Source: Candidatus Gastranaerophilales bacterium (GTDB lineage: Bacteria; Cyanobacteriota; Vampirovibrionia; Gastranaerophilales; Gastranaerophilaceae). From it: a stretch of 47,393 nucleotides of DNA. The position numbers were made by a program, and so were the translations under genes. The notes under the pieces were generated by a model that was given only the letters and a program-made list of their open reading frames with translations, ran no database searches and was not told the origin of the DNA. Positions 1-7,250 of the stretch are shown piece by piece. Numbering within the stretch: position 1 is the first letter of the stretch; each line of letters begins with the position of its first letter. The stretch covers positions 1 to 47,393 of the forward strand of contig CALUWE010000014.1 of assembly GCA_944324425.1 (NCBI GenBank). Direction: 5' to 3'.

Positions 1-429
1 ACCTCGGACAACTTTAATGTAGTGATTAGCAAACTTATTCAAAAGCCAAAAATTATTTTTGTAGATGAAATCGACTACTTGATGAACAATTACAAAAGTG
101 TTGAAACCCTAAGAGATATCCACGATAAAACCGATTGCCCGATAATCTTTGTCGGAATGGGCTTGGCTCTTAGAAAACTTGAAAGATACAAGCACCTGTA
201 TGACAGATTTAGTGAGATTGTAAAATTCGAAACCTTTGGGGTAAATGATATTGCACAGATTATAAATCAGTTGGCCGAAATTCAATTTACTCCTGAATCA
301 ATTGAATACATTCACAAAAAATACAACCGATTCAGACAAATCGTCCAGCTTATAAATCAAATGGAAATATTTGCCAAAGATAATAATTTAACCGAGATTA
401 ATTTGGAGGTAATTCAACATATATTATGA
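1..429 (+). CDS. MuB-like AAA+ ATPase, 5'-truncated by window edge
   Basis: The frame is open from base 1, so the N-terminus lies outside the window; a GTG at 22 is internal rather than a convincing start. The visible ~142 residues are the C-terminal half of an AAA+ ATPase. A hydrophobic strand ending in a Walker B motif (IIFVDEIDYL) is followed by a sensor-like IIFVGMGLALR and a helical lid. This arrangement is typical of MuB/TniB-type target-selection ATPases that work with DDE transposases. The stop overlaps the next start by 4 nt (ATGA), so the three genes at 1-1384 form one unit. The partner transposase would be expected upstream, out of view. A generic AAA ATPase from another mobile element is the alternative. 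Confidence 0.6.
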   Translation, partial: TSDNFNVVISKLIQKPKIIFVDEIDYLMNNYKSVETLRDIHDKTDCPIIFVGMGLALRKLERYKHLYDRFSEIVKFETFGVNDIAQIINQLAEIQFTPESIEYIHKKYNRFRQIVQLINQMEIFAKDNNLTEINLEVIQHIL

Positions 430-986
430 ATATTGAAAAATTAGCAAAAAGATTAAAGGAATTTACTCTTGATGAAATCGAAATGATTGCCGAGTGTGAT
501 TGTAAAACAGAACTTGAACAGCTTTTGAACAGCAATAAAATACTTTTTGAAAATGGAATTTATAAATACAATGATAAACCAAAGGCGGGAGAAAATTATG
601 AAATATTCAGCCCGCAAAAGAATAAACACCTGAAAATCAGCATTGAAGACGCTAAAGATTATTTTATGAAAAATTATGTCAAAAAGTATTGCAAATTCGA
701 GACTTACAGAAATTATAATGCAATTTTTAATTTCAATATCCTGCCCTTTTTAAACTGCTATTACCTGCACGAAATTGATATTGAATCGATAAAAGAACTT
801 TTTAAGGTGTGCGAATTAAGACGCCTAAAGCCTCGCAGAATTAAAAACACGATGGCTCTTCTAAATCAGTTGCTAAAGTATTTTCAACAACTTGGAGTAA
901 TTGATAGAACCTGCGTTTATCAGGTGAAAAAAGTGCGGGATAAAAACCATTTTGGGATAGAAAACTTGATTTTTGAGGGATTTTAA
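426..986 (+). CDS. Mobile-element protein with recombinase core-binding-like domain, no catalytic domain
   Basis: A 186-residue protein that starts within the stop of the MuB-like gene. Residues ~75-150 (SIEDAKDYFMKNYV, then a TYRNYN...ILPFL stretch and an IKNTMALLNQLLKYF helix) resemble the SAM-like core-binding domain that precedes the catalytic domain in tyrosine recombinases. The protein ends before any R-HxxR-Y catalytic region could occur. It may therefore be a DNA-binding accessory protein of the transposition module, or a truncated integrase. Basic residues dominate the C-terminal third (RRLKPRRIKN), fitting DNA binding. The function is not established. The tight coupling to the neighbours on both sides argues that it is a real gene. 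Confidence 0.5.
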   Translation: MNIEKLAKRLKEFTLDEIEMIAECDCKTELEQLLNSNKILFENGIYKYNDKPKAGENYEIFSPQKNKHLKISIEDAKDYFMKNYVKKYCKFETYRNYNAIFNFNILPFLNCYYLHEIDIESIKELFKVCELRRLKPRRIKNTMALLNQLLKYFQQLGVIDRTCVYQVKKVRDKNHFGIENLIFEGF

Positions 987-1384
987 TGAGTAAAATGAAA
1001 TTATTTAAACAAGCAGAGCAAATGTATTTAAAAGGTTTGACCGTAAGTGAAATCTCTTTAGAACTTGGAATTGCAAAAAGGACGTTGTTTTACTGGAAAA
1101 AGCAATATGATTGGAATAAAAAGCGAAAAGAATCAATGTATGATAAATCCCAGTTCAAAGAGGATTTGCAAAAGTTTGCCCAAAAGCTTATGAATAGGAT
1201 TGCAAACAGCAAACAACAAGAAATCCCAATAAGCCAGGCTGAATATTATTCGCTAGTGAATATCTTGAAATTATTCCCGGAATTGAAGGAGCTTGAAACG
1301 CCAAACAAAACACCCCAAGCAAAAAAAGAACTTTCTCCGGACTTCATCCGCCAAATCGAGCGTGAAATTTTAGGTATAGAATAA
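986..1384 (+). CDS. Helix-turn-helix protein, phage terminase small subunit-like (DUF1804/Mu gp27-like)
   Basis: A 132-residue protein whose start overlaps the preceding stop by 1 nt (TAATG). Residues ~8-40 form a helix-turn-helix of the resolvase/terminase-small-subunit kind (MYLKGLTVSEISLELGIAKR followed by TLFYWKKQYDW). The rest is a basic helical region (residues 45-95) and a proline/lysine linker. Such proteins occur in Mu-like phages and transposons as DNA-packaging or targeting factors. With the MuB-like ATPase upstream, this looks like the tail of a degenerate or compact Mu-like element. No capsid or portal genes follow, so a complete prophage is not present on this side. Confidence 0.5.
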   Translation: MSKMKLFKQAEQMYLKGLTVSEISLELGIAKRTLFYWKKQYDWNKKRKESMYDKSQFKEDLQKFAQKLMNRIANSKQQEIPISQAEYYSLVNILKLFPELKELETPNKTPQAKKELSPDFIRQIEREILGIE

Positions 1385-1429
1385 CTCCTGCAAATTTTTA
1401 TGCTATCCTTGTAGAAAAGGGGGCAAATT

Positions 1430-3163
1430 ATGATGAATATGACAAATAATTCAAATAACAATAATTTTAGACCTAAAAAAGATAATGATAATTTAGATGG
1501 TTGTGGAAAAACATTTCTAAATATTTTTGCTTGGCTATTTTCAATTTGTTCTTTTATTATCGTTTTAGCTGAGGCAATAGAAGGGAAAATGTACTTTATA
1601 TTTCTTCTAATGTTTGCAATATTAATAACTCCGCCATTAAGTAAAAAAATAGAAAAAGTCACTAACTTAAAAAATTATGGATTATATAAAGGAATTAGTT
1701 GTTTATTTTTATATTTAATATATTTATCATTCAATATCAGTTTCAATCAAAATCAAGAAATTTTTAGTAATAATAATATTTTTACATTTGCATTCTTCTC
1801 ATTAATTCTCTTTTTAATAGTAACAACAGTGTTTGCAATAAAATTTTATCTATCAACAAAAAATTTAAAAACAAAGTATTCATCTATTATTAATATTGAT
1901 GATGAAATAGAAAAAAGATTGCAAGAAGATAATAATAGACACAACGAAATTTCTAAAAAATTAGAAGATTTAAATGAACAAATTGCAAATTTAAAAACAA
2001 ACTATAAAAGTAATAAAGCTATTTACGATGAATTAATAAAAAGAAAAGAACTACTAGAGGAAGATGTCGAAATGATGGTAGTAGGCTTATATCAACCTCA
2101 CTTTAATTTTGATGATTCATCTACATATAAAAATGCCATAACTAAAAATTTTGAAAAGCAGAAAGCTTTAGTCAAAAATAAAAAAGCAATAATTTGTCAT
2201 ACAGAATGGACGGTTGAAGGTAGCAAATCTAAAGGGCAACAAATGATTAACAGAAATATCAAGTTAATGCTAAAAGCCTTTAATGGAGAATGTGATTCTA
2301 TAATTTCAAAAACAAAATGGAATAACATTGATAAAATGGAAGTCAGAATAGAAAAAGCTTTTGATGATATAAATAAATTAGGAGAGCCAAATCAGATAGA
2401 TATTCAACATTCATATCTTCAATTAAAATTAGAAGAATTATATTTAACTTATGAATACGAAGTAAAGAAGCAAGAAGAAAAGGAAGAACAAAAAAGAATA
2501 CAAGAACAAATAAGAGAAGAACAAAAAGCTCAAAAAGAGTTAGAAGCAGCAAGGATTAAAGCTGAAAAAGAAGAAGCTGATTTCCAAAAAGCTTTACAAA
2601 AAGCACATGAAGAATTAGCAAAAGCAAATGCCGAAGAACGTTCAAAATATGAAGCACAAATTGCCCAATTACAACAAGAGTTAAAAGAAGCAGAAGAGAG
2701 AAAACAAAGGGCAATATCACAGGCACAATTGACTAAATGTGGACACATATATGTAATTTCCAATATAGGTTCTTTTGGAGAAAATGTCTATAAAATTGGT
2801 ATGACAAGACGTTTAGACCCAATGGAAAGAATCAATGAACTAGGAGATGCTTCTGTACCATTTAAGTTTGATGTACACGCAATGATATTTTCAGAAGATG
2901 CACCAGCTTTAGAAAATAAACTACATGAAACATTTAGAGACAAAAGTGTTAATATGGTGAATATGAAAAAAGAATTTTTCAGAGTTTCTCTTGAAGAAAT
3001 TGAAAAAGTTGTAAAAGATAATTATGCAGAAATAGAATTTACAAAAATTGCAGAAGCAAAAGACTATCGGGAAACGCTTGCAATATTAAAGGCTAAAGAA
3101 AAAGTTAATAATATACAAACAGAAAATAAAAATAATAAAGACGATTTGCCTGTAGAATTATAA
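1430..3163 (+). CDS. DUF4041/GIY-YIG (T5orf172-type) protein with N-terminal membrane segments
   Basis: A 577-residue protein with AAGGGGG about 7 nt before the ATG. Hydrophobic stretches at roughly residues 22-65, 85-100 and 115-140 look like membrane helices. They are followed by a coiled coil (~150-210), a DUF4041-like region (~205-340, including EMMVVGLYQPHFNFDDSS), a long charged coiled coil (~345-435) and a C-terminal GIY-YIG-related T5orf172/Mug113 domain (GHIYVISN, then VYKIGMTRR). This domain order is common among phage- and defence-associated proteins, but the biological role is unknown. The membrane anchor suggests it acts at the cell envelope, perhaps on incoming DNA (inference). 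Its 3' end overlaps the convergent gene at 3158 by 6 nt. Confidence 0.8.
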   Translation: MMNMTNNSNNNNFRPKKDNDNLDGCGKTFLNIFAWLFSICSFIIVLAEAIEGKMYFIFLLMFAILITPPLSKKIEKVTNLKNYGLYKGISCLFLYLIYLSFNISFNQNQEIFSNNNIFTFAFFSLILFLIVTTVFAIKFYLSTKNLKTKYSSIINIDDEIEKRLQEDNNRHNEISKKLEDLNEQIANLKTNYKSNKAIYDELIKRKELLEEDVEMMVVGLYQPHFNFDDSSTYKNAITKNFEKQKALVKNKKAIICHTEWTVEGSKSKGQQMINRNIKLMLKAFNGECDSIISKTKWNNIDKMEVRIEKAFDDINKLGEPNQIDIQHSYLQLKLEELYLTYEYEVKKQEEKEEQKRIQEQIREEQKAQKELEAARIKAEKEEADFQKALQKAHEELAKANAEERSKYEAQIAQLQQELKEAEERKQRAISQAQLTKCGHIYVISNIGSFGENVYKIGMTRRLDPMERINELGDASVPFKFDVHAMIFSEDAPALENKLHETFRDKSVNMVNMKKEFFRVSLEEIEKVVKDNYAEIEFTKIAEAKDYRETLAILKAKEKVNNIQTENKNNKDDLPVEL

Positions 3164-3391
3164 ATCCTCAATATACCAATTGGAATTTCCAAAGTGATTG
3201 AAATTCCACTGTAATTGGAAATAAAAATTGTATTCCATAGAATTATCATCTTTAAAGTTATAAGAATATTTATTTAATTGTGTTCTTCGATAACTTTCAA
3301 AAGCTGTTTGTAGTTCCTTTACAAACTTTTTTCTAAATTCAGGATATGTTATTTCTAAGTTTTCTCTTGTTAGCTTATTTTTCAAAATCAT
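3158..3391 (-). CDS. Small hypothetical protein
   Basis: A 77-residue protein with no recognised domain. I place the start at the ATG at 3391, because GAGG lies 8 nt upstream; the longer TTG start at 3415 has no such site. The protein is rich in Asn, Tyr, Phe and Lys (FYFQLQWNFNHFG near the end) and has a basic N-terminus. It overlaps the preceding small gene by 17 nt and belongs to the same minus-strand string of small genes. Small accessory proteins of this kind often come from mobile elements. Confidence 0.5.
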   Translation of the reverse strand: MILKNKLTRENLEITYPEFRKKFVKELQTAFESYRRTQLNKYSYNFKDDNSMEYNFYFQLQWNFNHFGNSNWYIEDL

Positions 3392-3578
3392 CTTCAAAAC
3401 CTCGGATGTTATCAAGCTCTATATTGTATCTTTTACCTTGCTTATCAACACAAGTTGCGTAATCTATCTCAGCATCGGCAAACTTGTTTTTCCATATACA
3501 AATCAGTAATCCGATTTCTTGTGTTTTTAAATTCAAAACCTTTGTGCCATAAAGTGCATAGTCTTTTTCTGTCATCAT
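3375..3578 (-). CDS. Small hypothetical protein, probable beta-barrel
   Basis: A 67-residue protein whose ATG overlaps the upstream stop in an ATGA arrangement, which supports translational coupling. Alternating hydrophobic/polar strands (TKVLNLKTQEIGLLICIW, YATCVDKQGKRYNI) suggest a small SH3-like beta-barrel. I recognise no family. It sits among small genes between a GIY-YIG protein and the restriction locus. Confidence 0.5.
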   Translation of the reverse strand: MMTEKDYALYGTKVLNLKTQEIGLLICIWKNKFADAEIDYATCVDKQGKRYNIELDNIRGFEDDFEK

Positions 3579-3790
3579 TCTTTCCTTTCAAGTATCAAAT
3601 CTGAATAGATATCATCAGACTTTTGTGGATCAATTAAAAACTCTTTCATAAATACAAACCTTTCTCCGCAAGTGTTTCCACAAATTAAAGTGTCGAAGTT
3701 GTAGAAACCAATTACTTTGTAATACTCATTATCAGAGTTTTCAAAACCTTTAATCTTTTTAAGTTTGTATTTTTTGCCTAATTCAATCAT
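3575..3790 (-). CDS. Small hypothetical protein, start codon inside a hairpin
   Basis: A 71-residue protein beginning MIELGKKYKLKKIKGF, predicted mostly beta with a Cys pair (CGNTCGERF) that might bind metal or form a disulphide. The ribosome site GAGGT lies in the loop of a 7-bp stem that also contains the ATG (see 3788-3811). It is the first gene of the small string 3790 to 3158. No function can be assigned. Confidence 0.5.
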   Translation of the reverse strand: MIELGKKYKLKKIKGFENSDNEYYKVIGFYNFDTLICGNTCGERFVFMKEFLIDPQKSDDIYSDLILERKE

Positions 3791-3811
3791 TGCTACCTCT
3801 TATCAGCAATG
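3788..3811 (-). promoter_or_regulatory. Hairpin enclosing ribosome site and start codon
   Basis: CATTGCT at 3788-3794 pairs with AGCAATG at 3805-3811 around a 10-nt loop. On the minus strand the loop contains GATAAGAGGT and the 3' arm contains the start codon of the gene at 3790. Folding would mask the start codon, so translation may depend on unfolding or on a bound regulator (inference). Confidence 0.4.
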
Positions 3812-3892
3812 ACATTCATCACTCTTAATGAGTAAAATATCAAGCAAACTCTTTCTAAATGTATCATTCAGACACAATTCATTTTTCGAACA

Positions 3893-3927
3893 CTTTTTGA
3901 ACGGTATTTAAACAAGAGTTAAATACC
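3893..3927. repeat. Palindromic repeat related to the 20438-20480 repeat
   Basis: GGTATTTAA (3903-3911) and TTAAATACC (3919-3927) form a perfect 9-bp stem with a 7-nt loop. Read on the minus strand, 3913-3900 is GTTTAAATACCGTT, which matches 20450-20463 on the plus strand (GTTTAAATATCGTT) at 13 of 14 positions; a TTCAAAAA motif follows close by in both. It lies in the 139-nt gap between two small genes. No T-run follows the stem, so it is a poor terminator. Confidence 0.5.
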
Positions 3928-3929
3928 AT

Positions 3930-4154
3930 CTAAAAATTTTTGTTGTCAGGATAATTTATAAAATAAGCGTTTATAGTATCAGAATCTCGCCTTAAATTCT
4001 TAACTATTGGAGTAAGATTGTCTAACTCTTCAATCTCTTGTTGTGTCCTGCAAAAATAATCAATAACAGTAACTGTATTATAAATCCGCTCAGCTAGTTT
4101 TTCTAACTTCCTAAAATCTTTTTGTTTAATTCTGTATTTCTTACTCTTACTCAT
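3930..4154 (-). CDS. Small basic hypothetical protein
   Basis: A 74-residue protein preceded by a strong ribosome site (AAGGAGG, 5 nt from the ATG). The N-terminus is very basic (MSKSKKYRIKQKDFRKLEK) and the rest is probably helical. I recognise no family. It is 58 nt downstream of the last gene of the restriction/HNH unit and in the same direction, so it could be its distal member. Its ribosome site and start are within an inverted repeat (4153-4179). Confidence 0.55.
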   Translation of the reverse strand: MSKSKKYRIKQKDFRKLEKLAERIYNTVTVIDYFCRTQQEIEELDNLTPIVKNLRRDSDTINAYFINYPDNKNF

Positions 4155-4179
4155 ACGACCTCCTTTTTAGGTGTCGTAT
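4153..4179 (-). promoter_or_regulatory. Hairpin over ribosome site and start codon
   Basis: ATACGAC (4153-4159) pairs with GTCGTAT (4173-4179). The enclosed 13 nt carry most of the GGAGG site, and the stem includes part of the start codon. The same sequence ATTCATCACT follows here (4178-4187) and beside the 3788-3811 hairpin (3814-3823), so the two small genes share an upstream element. Confidence 0.35.
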
Positions 4180-4212
4180 TCATCACTTAAAAATCAAAGC
4201 TAGTCAAGTTAT

Positions 4213-5004
4213 TTAATTGATACCAGGTGGTTTTGGGGGGACAAACCCTTTTTCGTATAAGTTTCTCATTCTCATATTATATTCTTGTTTTATTCGTTTT
4301 GAAACTTCAGGAGTTTCAATAATATGGGCATAAGTAGGGTTTAAAAAGTATGTTTCATATTGCAACTTATATTTATTTGTAATTCTTGTAGAATCAACCA
4401 TAACCTCAATACGATAGCCAGCCATTTGAATAATATATTTTTTATATTTTGAAGTTTTTCCCTTTGCAATAAGAACTTCTTCATTTATATCTTCAGTATA
4501 ACTATTTTTGTAAATTAAAATTTTGAATAGCTCTGGATACTCTCTTTCCCCTATCAGTATATCAAACGCTTTTCTTTCATAGCCTCCAAGATTTATATTT
4601 GTCCATTCTTCTAATTGAGAGATAGAAGCCCGCCACAGGATTGAAATAAAAAAATTACGAAGTTTTGTATAATCAAAATTGTTACTATCAAGCTGATAAA
4701 TTTTACCTTGAGGATAGGTTTGTATATATTTGTATTTGTTAAAATCCCCAAATAATACACGATAACCCTCTTTATCAAATTCTCCTAATATATGGTTATC
4801 ACAATCCTTGCATAAAATATTCGAATCATATCCACCCTGCTGTTGATAGGTATATTCCCCAGTTTTAGAATTTATGCATAAGTATTTGTCATTTTTTCTT
4901 GCTAAATAAAAATTTTTTGGAATAATATGTGCTTTTATTAGTTTCTCTTCTTGTCCACAGAACTTGCATATCCCTATATTTTGCTTTGCAGATTCTTCTT
5001 TCAT
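4213..5004 (-). CDS. HNH-like zinc-binding protein, last gene of the composite defence unit
   Basis: A 263-residue protein starting 1 nt after the preceding stop. The N-terminal ~75 residues form an HNH/treble-clef fold: C13xxC16, AHIIPKNFY with H26, then a CKDCDN knuckle at C65/C68. This AHIIP-type family is common near restriction and defence genes. The remaining ~190 residues are an uncharacterised, Tyr- and Ile-rich domain ending in a proline-rich tail. A nuclease role is plausible from the family; whether it cuts DNA or RNA, or only senses it, cannot be told. It differs clearly from the HNH protein encoded just upstream, so the unit contains two distinct HNH proteins. Confidence 0.65.
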   Translation of the reverse strand: MKEESAKQNIGICKFCGQEEKLIKAHIIPKNFYLARKNDKYLCINSKTGEYTYQQQGGYDSNILCKDCDNHILGEFDKEGYRVLFGDFNKYKYIQTYPQGKIYQLDSNNFDYTKLRNFFISILWRASISQLEEWTNINLGGYERKAFDILIGEREYPELFKILIYKNSYTEDINEEVLIAKGKTSKYKKYIIQMAGYRIEVMVDSTRITNKYKLQYETYFLNPTYAHIIETPEVSKRIKQEYNMRMRNLYEKGFVPPKPPGIN

Positions 5005-5005
5005 A

Positions 5006-5881
5006 TTAAAAAAAACTCATATTCATAGATTTCACTTCGTCCCAAAGTGCCATAAGTTTACATTCATCATACAGAATATTTTCAATAAATTCTTGCCAAA
5101 TTTGTGGACTATTATTTAAAGAATAGCCATCATTAATCTCATGCCAGTTACTTGAGACCATATTTTCAAGCAATCGTTCTAAAGATTCTGGTGAACGAAT
5201 ATCAGAATGTCTAATTATATTGAATAAAATGTCATAACAGCGTGATGCCATTATTTTAATTCTATTTTCAATTCCGTAAAAACTTAAAAATTCTTTTGTA
5301 GTTTCACTACAATTTTTATTAATGTGAATGTTTAAATTGTCATCATAATCTATGGTGTATAATTTCCATAATTCAAGTGGATGCATGTTATCTGTATCTA
5401 TGTGTAAATCTTCTAATACAGTTCTAAAATTTTTGATTGGCTCTGAAGTAAAAAACTCATCTTTTTTGAGTGCTTCATTGCATTCTTTACAACACGGTGC
5501 CCAATTATCTATATGTAAAGTAAATTGAGGAAATTTACTTTTAGGAAAAATATGTTCAATATCAGCAATAATATATGTTTCATTGTGTGTATTACGAGTT
5601 TCTTCTAAAATTTGTCCACAAAAACAACATCTTGGAGTTGTACCATTAAAATAATCTTTTATAAACGCTTGTTTAAAAGATAAATGACCAAATTTATCTC
5701 TAAATTCAGAACTGCTACAAGTAATTTTATCAAATTTATTAATTATTTTTGTTTTTAAATCTTCTGAAATATCTTTTACTGTCCATGAAAATTGCTCATA
5801 GTCGCTTTTTAGGATACTAGTCCCTGGAATTTTAAAAAACCTTTCTTTTAAAATTTTTTTAAAAAGATTTTTATTTTTCAT
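5006..5881 (-). CDS. HNH endonuclease, Septu PtuB-like
   Basis: A 291-residue protein whose start overlaps the ATPase gene by 11 nt. The HNH core lies at residues ~85-140: C85xxC88, DIEHIFPKSKFPQF with E109-H110, N126, and CCKECNEALKKD with a second zinc knuckle (C131/C134). The pairing of an IEH(I/F)FPKSKFP-type HNH protein with an ABC-like ATPase is the hallmark of the Septu (PtuA/PtuB) anti-phage module, also found as effector in some retrons. The C-terminal 150 residues are helical and may contact the ATPase. I infer that it is the DNA-cleaving effector of the unit. No reverse transcriptase lies nearby, so a retron is not indicated. Confidence 0.75.
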   Translation of the reverse strand: MKNKNLFKKILKERFFKIPGTSILKSDYEQFSWTVKDISEDLKTKIINKFDKITCSSSEFRDKFGHLSFKQAFIKDYFNGTTPRCCFCGQILEETRNTHNETYIIADIEHIFPKSKFPQFTLHIDNWAPCCKECNEALKKDEFFTSEPIKNFRTVLEDLHIDTDNMHPLELWKLYTIDYDDNLNIHINKNCSETTKEFLSFYGIENRIKIMASRCYDILFNIIRHSDIRSPESLERLLENMVSSNWHEINDGYSLNNSPQIWQEFIENILYDECKLMALWDEVKSMNMSFF

Positions 5882-7247
5882 TTTCTAACTCTTGATCTTT
5901 TATTTTAAAGTTACAACACATATCAGCTTTTTCTAATTGATTAATTTTACTTCTAATTTTCCAACGCCATTCACCTGCACCAACTTGGTGTAGTAGTTTG
6001 TTTAATTTTTCAACATTATCATTATTTAAAGCTTCTTTAATTTCATCTTTTGCTCTTTCTCCAATATCAGAATCCATTTCAAAAAGAGTTCTACCTATAT
6101 CTATTACATTACCCCCAAAGGTGCAAAACGGTATTGTTGTTGCTTTAACCCCTCCATGTTGTGTTTTATACAATCTGTGTAATTCTTCTTTTTTTAAATC
6201 TGTTACTAACATTGCGGAATGAGTCGCAATAAAAATATCGTGTTGAACTTTTGCGTTAGAAAAAATTTTGTCTATTAAATTTATAAAATGTATCTTCCAG
6301 TTTTCATTAAAATGAGTTTCAGGTTCATCTAAAAGAATTAAATATTTTTCTGGAGTTTCTACATTTTTATTTTCAATACCTAAAATAATTAATAAAGCAA
6401 GCCTGCTAAAAACACCTAATTCTCCATCACTTAATGATTGTTCTGTATAATATAGACCAGGTTTTTCTGATTTTTCGTAAAGAAAACCTGCATCTACTAT
6501 GTGTGGAGCTTCTAACATTGTATAAAGAATATTAAGCGGCTTATTTTGGACATTAGTTGTAATATCTTTGTCGATTTTCCAAAAACATTTTATACTATTT
6601 TTTTCGATACTTTTGTAATCAGGTTGCTTAATATTTAAAATTTTTATTACATCATCGAGAGTGTAACCTTCATCGATATTTATTTCTAACCATACAACTA
6701 CTGGATTAATTGTACTTTCACAATCATCATTTATATTACAACCTGACGTTAACTTTAGAATATCTTTAATATTAGAATCTTCCGTGTATTTTGTAAGATT
6801 AGTCCCGTATGATGTAAAAAATATTGCAGGAAGAATATATTTTATATTTTTTTCATTAAAATCCATTATATTTTGGCTAAAGTCACTACTATACCTTTTT
6901 GTTGAACCTGTGTATAGCCTAAAAATTTTATCCCACAAAAACTTTTTAGGTTCATCTACCATTTCTGTATTTTTAATGTTAGGTTTAGCACATAGAGTCT
7001 TAGTACCATTCTCTGTTTTAATTTTTATTTGATATTTAAATGAAGTTGCATCTTCTTCTGACTCTTTTGATTTCAAATTATTAGTTCCAATCTCAAATAA
7101 TGCATCCAATAGGCAGCTTTTACCTGTACCATTTTTGCCAATTAAAACATTTAAGTTTATATTTGATATAGTATCCTTTTTATTTTCAAATTCCATTTCA
7201 AAGTTTGTGAGATTACAAAAATCCTCAATTTTTATATATGAAAACAT
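5871..7247 (-). CDS. SMC/RecF-like AAA ATPase, Septu PtuA-like
   Basis: A 458-residue ATPase. Walker A GKNGTGKS is at residues 37-44, the ABC-type signature LSDGE at 272-276, Walker B LILLDEPE at 303-310, and an H-loop ATHS at 341-344. This is the OLD/RecF/PtuA-type head-domain layout with a short insert rather than a long coiled coil. In Septu, the ATPase assembles with the HNH nuclease and controls its activity. Here it starts 3 nt after the methyltransferase-like gene and overlaps the HNH gene. A GGAGG lies 11 nt before the ATG. The residues needed for ATP hydrolysis all appear to be present. It could also be classed simply as a defence-associated AAA_21 ATPase. Confidence 0.75.
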   Translation of the reverse strand: MFSYIKIEDFCNLTNFEMEFENKKDTISNINLNVLIGKNGTGKSCLLDALFEIGTNNLKSKESEEDATSFKYQIKIKTENGTKTLCAKPNIKNTEMVDEPKKFLWDKIFRLYTGSTKRYSSDFSQNIMDFNEKNIKYILPAIFFTSYGTNLTKYTEDSNIKDILKLTSGCNINDDCESTINPVVVWLEINIDEGYTLDDVIKILNIKQPDYKSIEKNSIKCFWKIDKDITTNVQNKPLNILYTMLEAPHIVDAGFLYEKSEKPGLYYTEQSLSDGELGVFSRLALLIILGIENKNVETPEKYLILLDEPETHFNENWKIHFINLIDKIFSNAKVQHDIFIATHSAMLVTDLKKEELHRLYKTQHGGVKATTIPFCTFGGNVIDIGRTLFEMDSDIGERAKDEIKEALNNDNVEKLNKLLHQVGAGEWRWKIRSKINQLEKADMCCNFKIKDQELENEK

Positions 7248-7250
7248 TGT

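Noticed and set aside
3903-3927. Rho-independent terminator
   Set aside because: The stem is AT-rich and lacks a T-run on the side needed for the minus-strand genes.
5006-7247. Retron with PtuAB effector
   Set aside because: No reverse transcriptase gene and no msr/msd-type RNA lie next to the ATPase-HNH pair; the neighbours are type I restriction genes.
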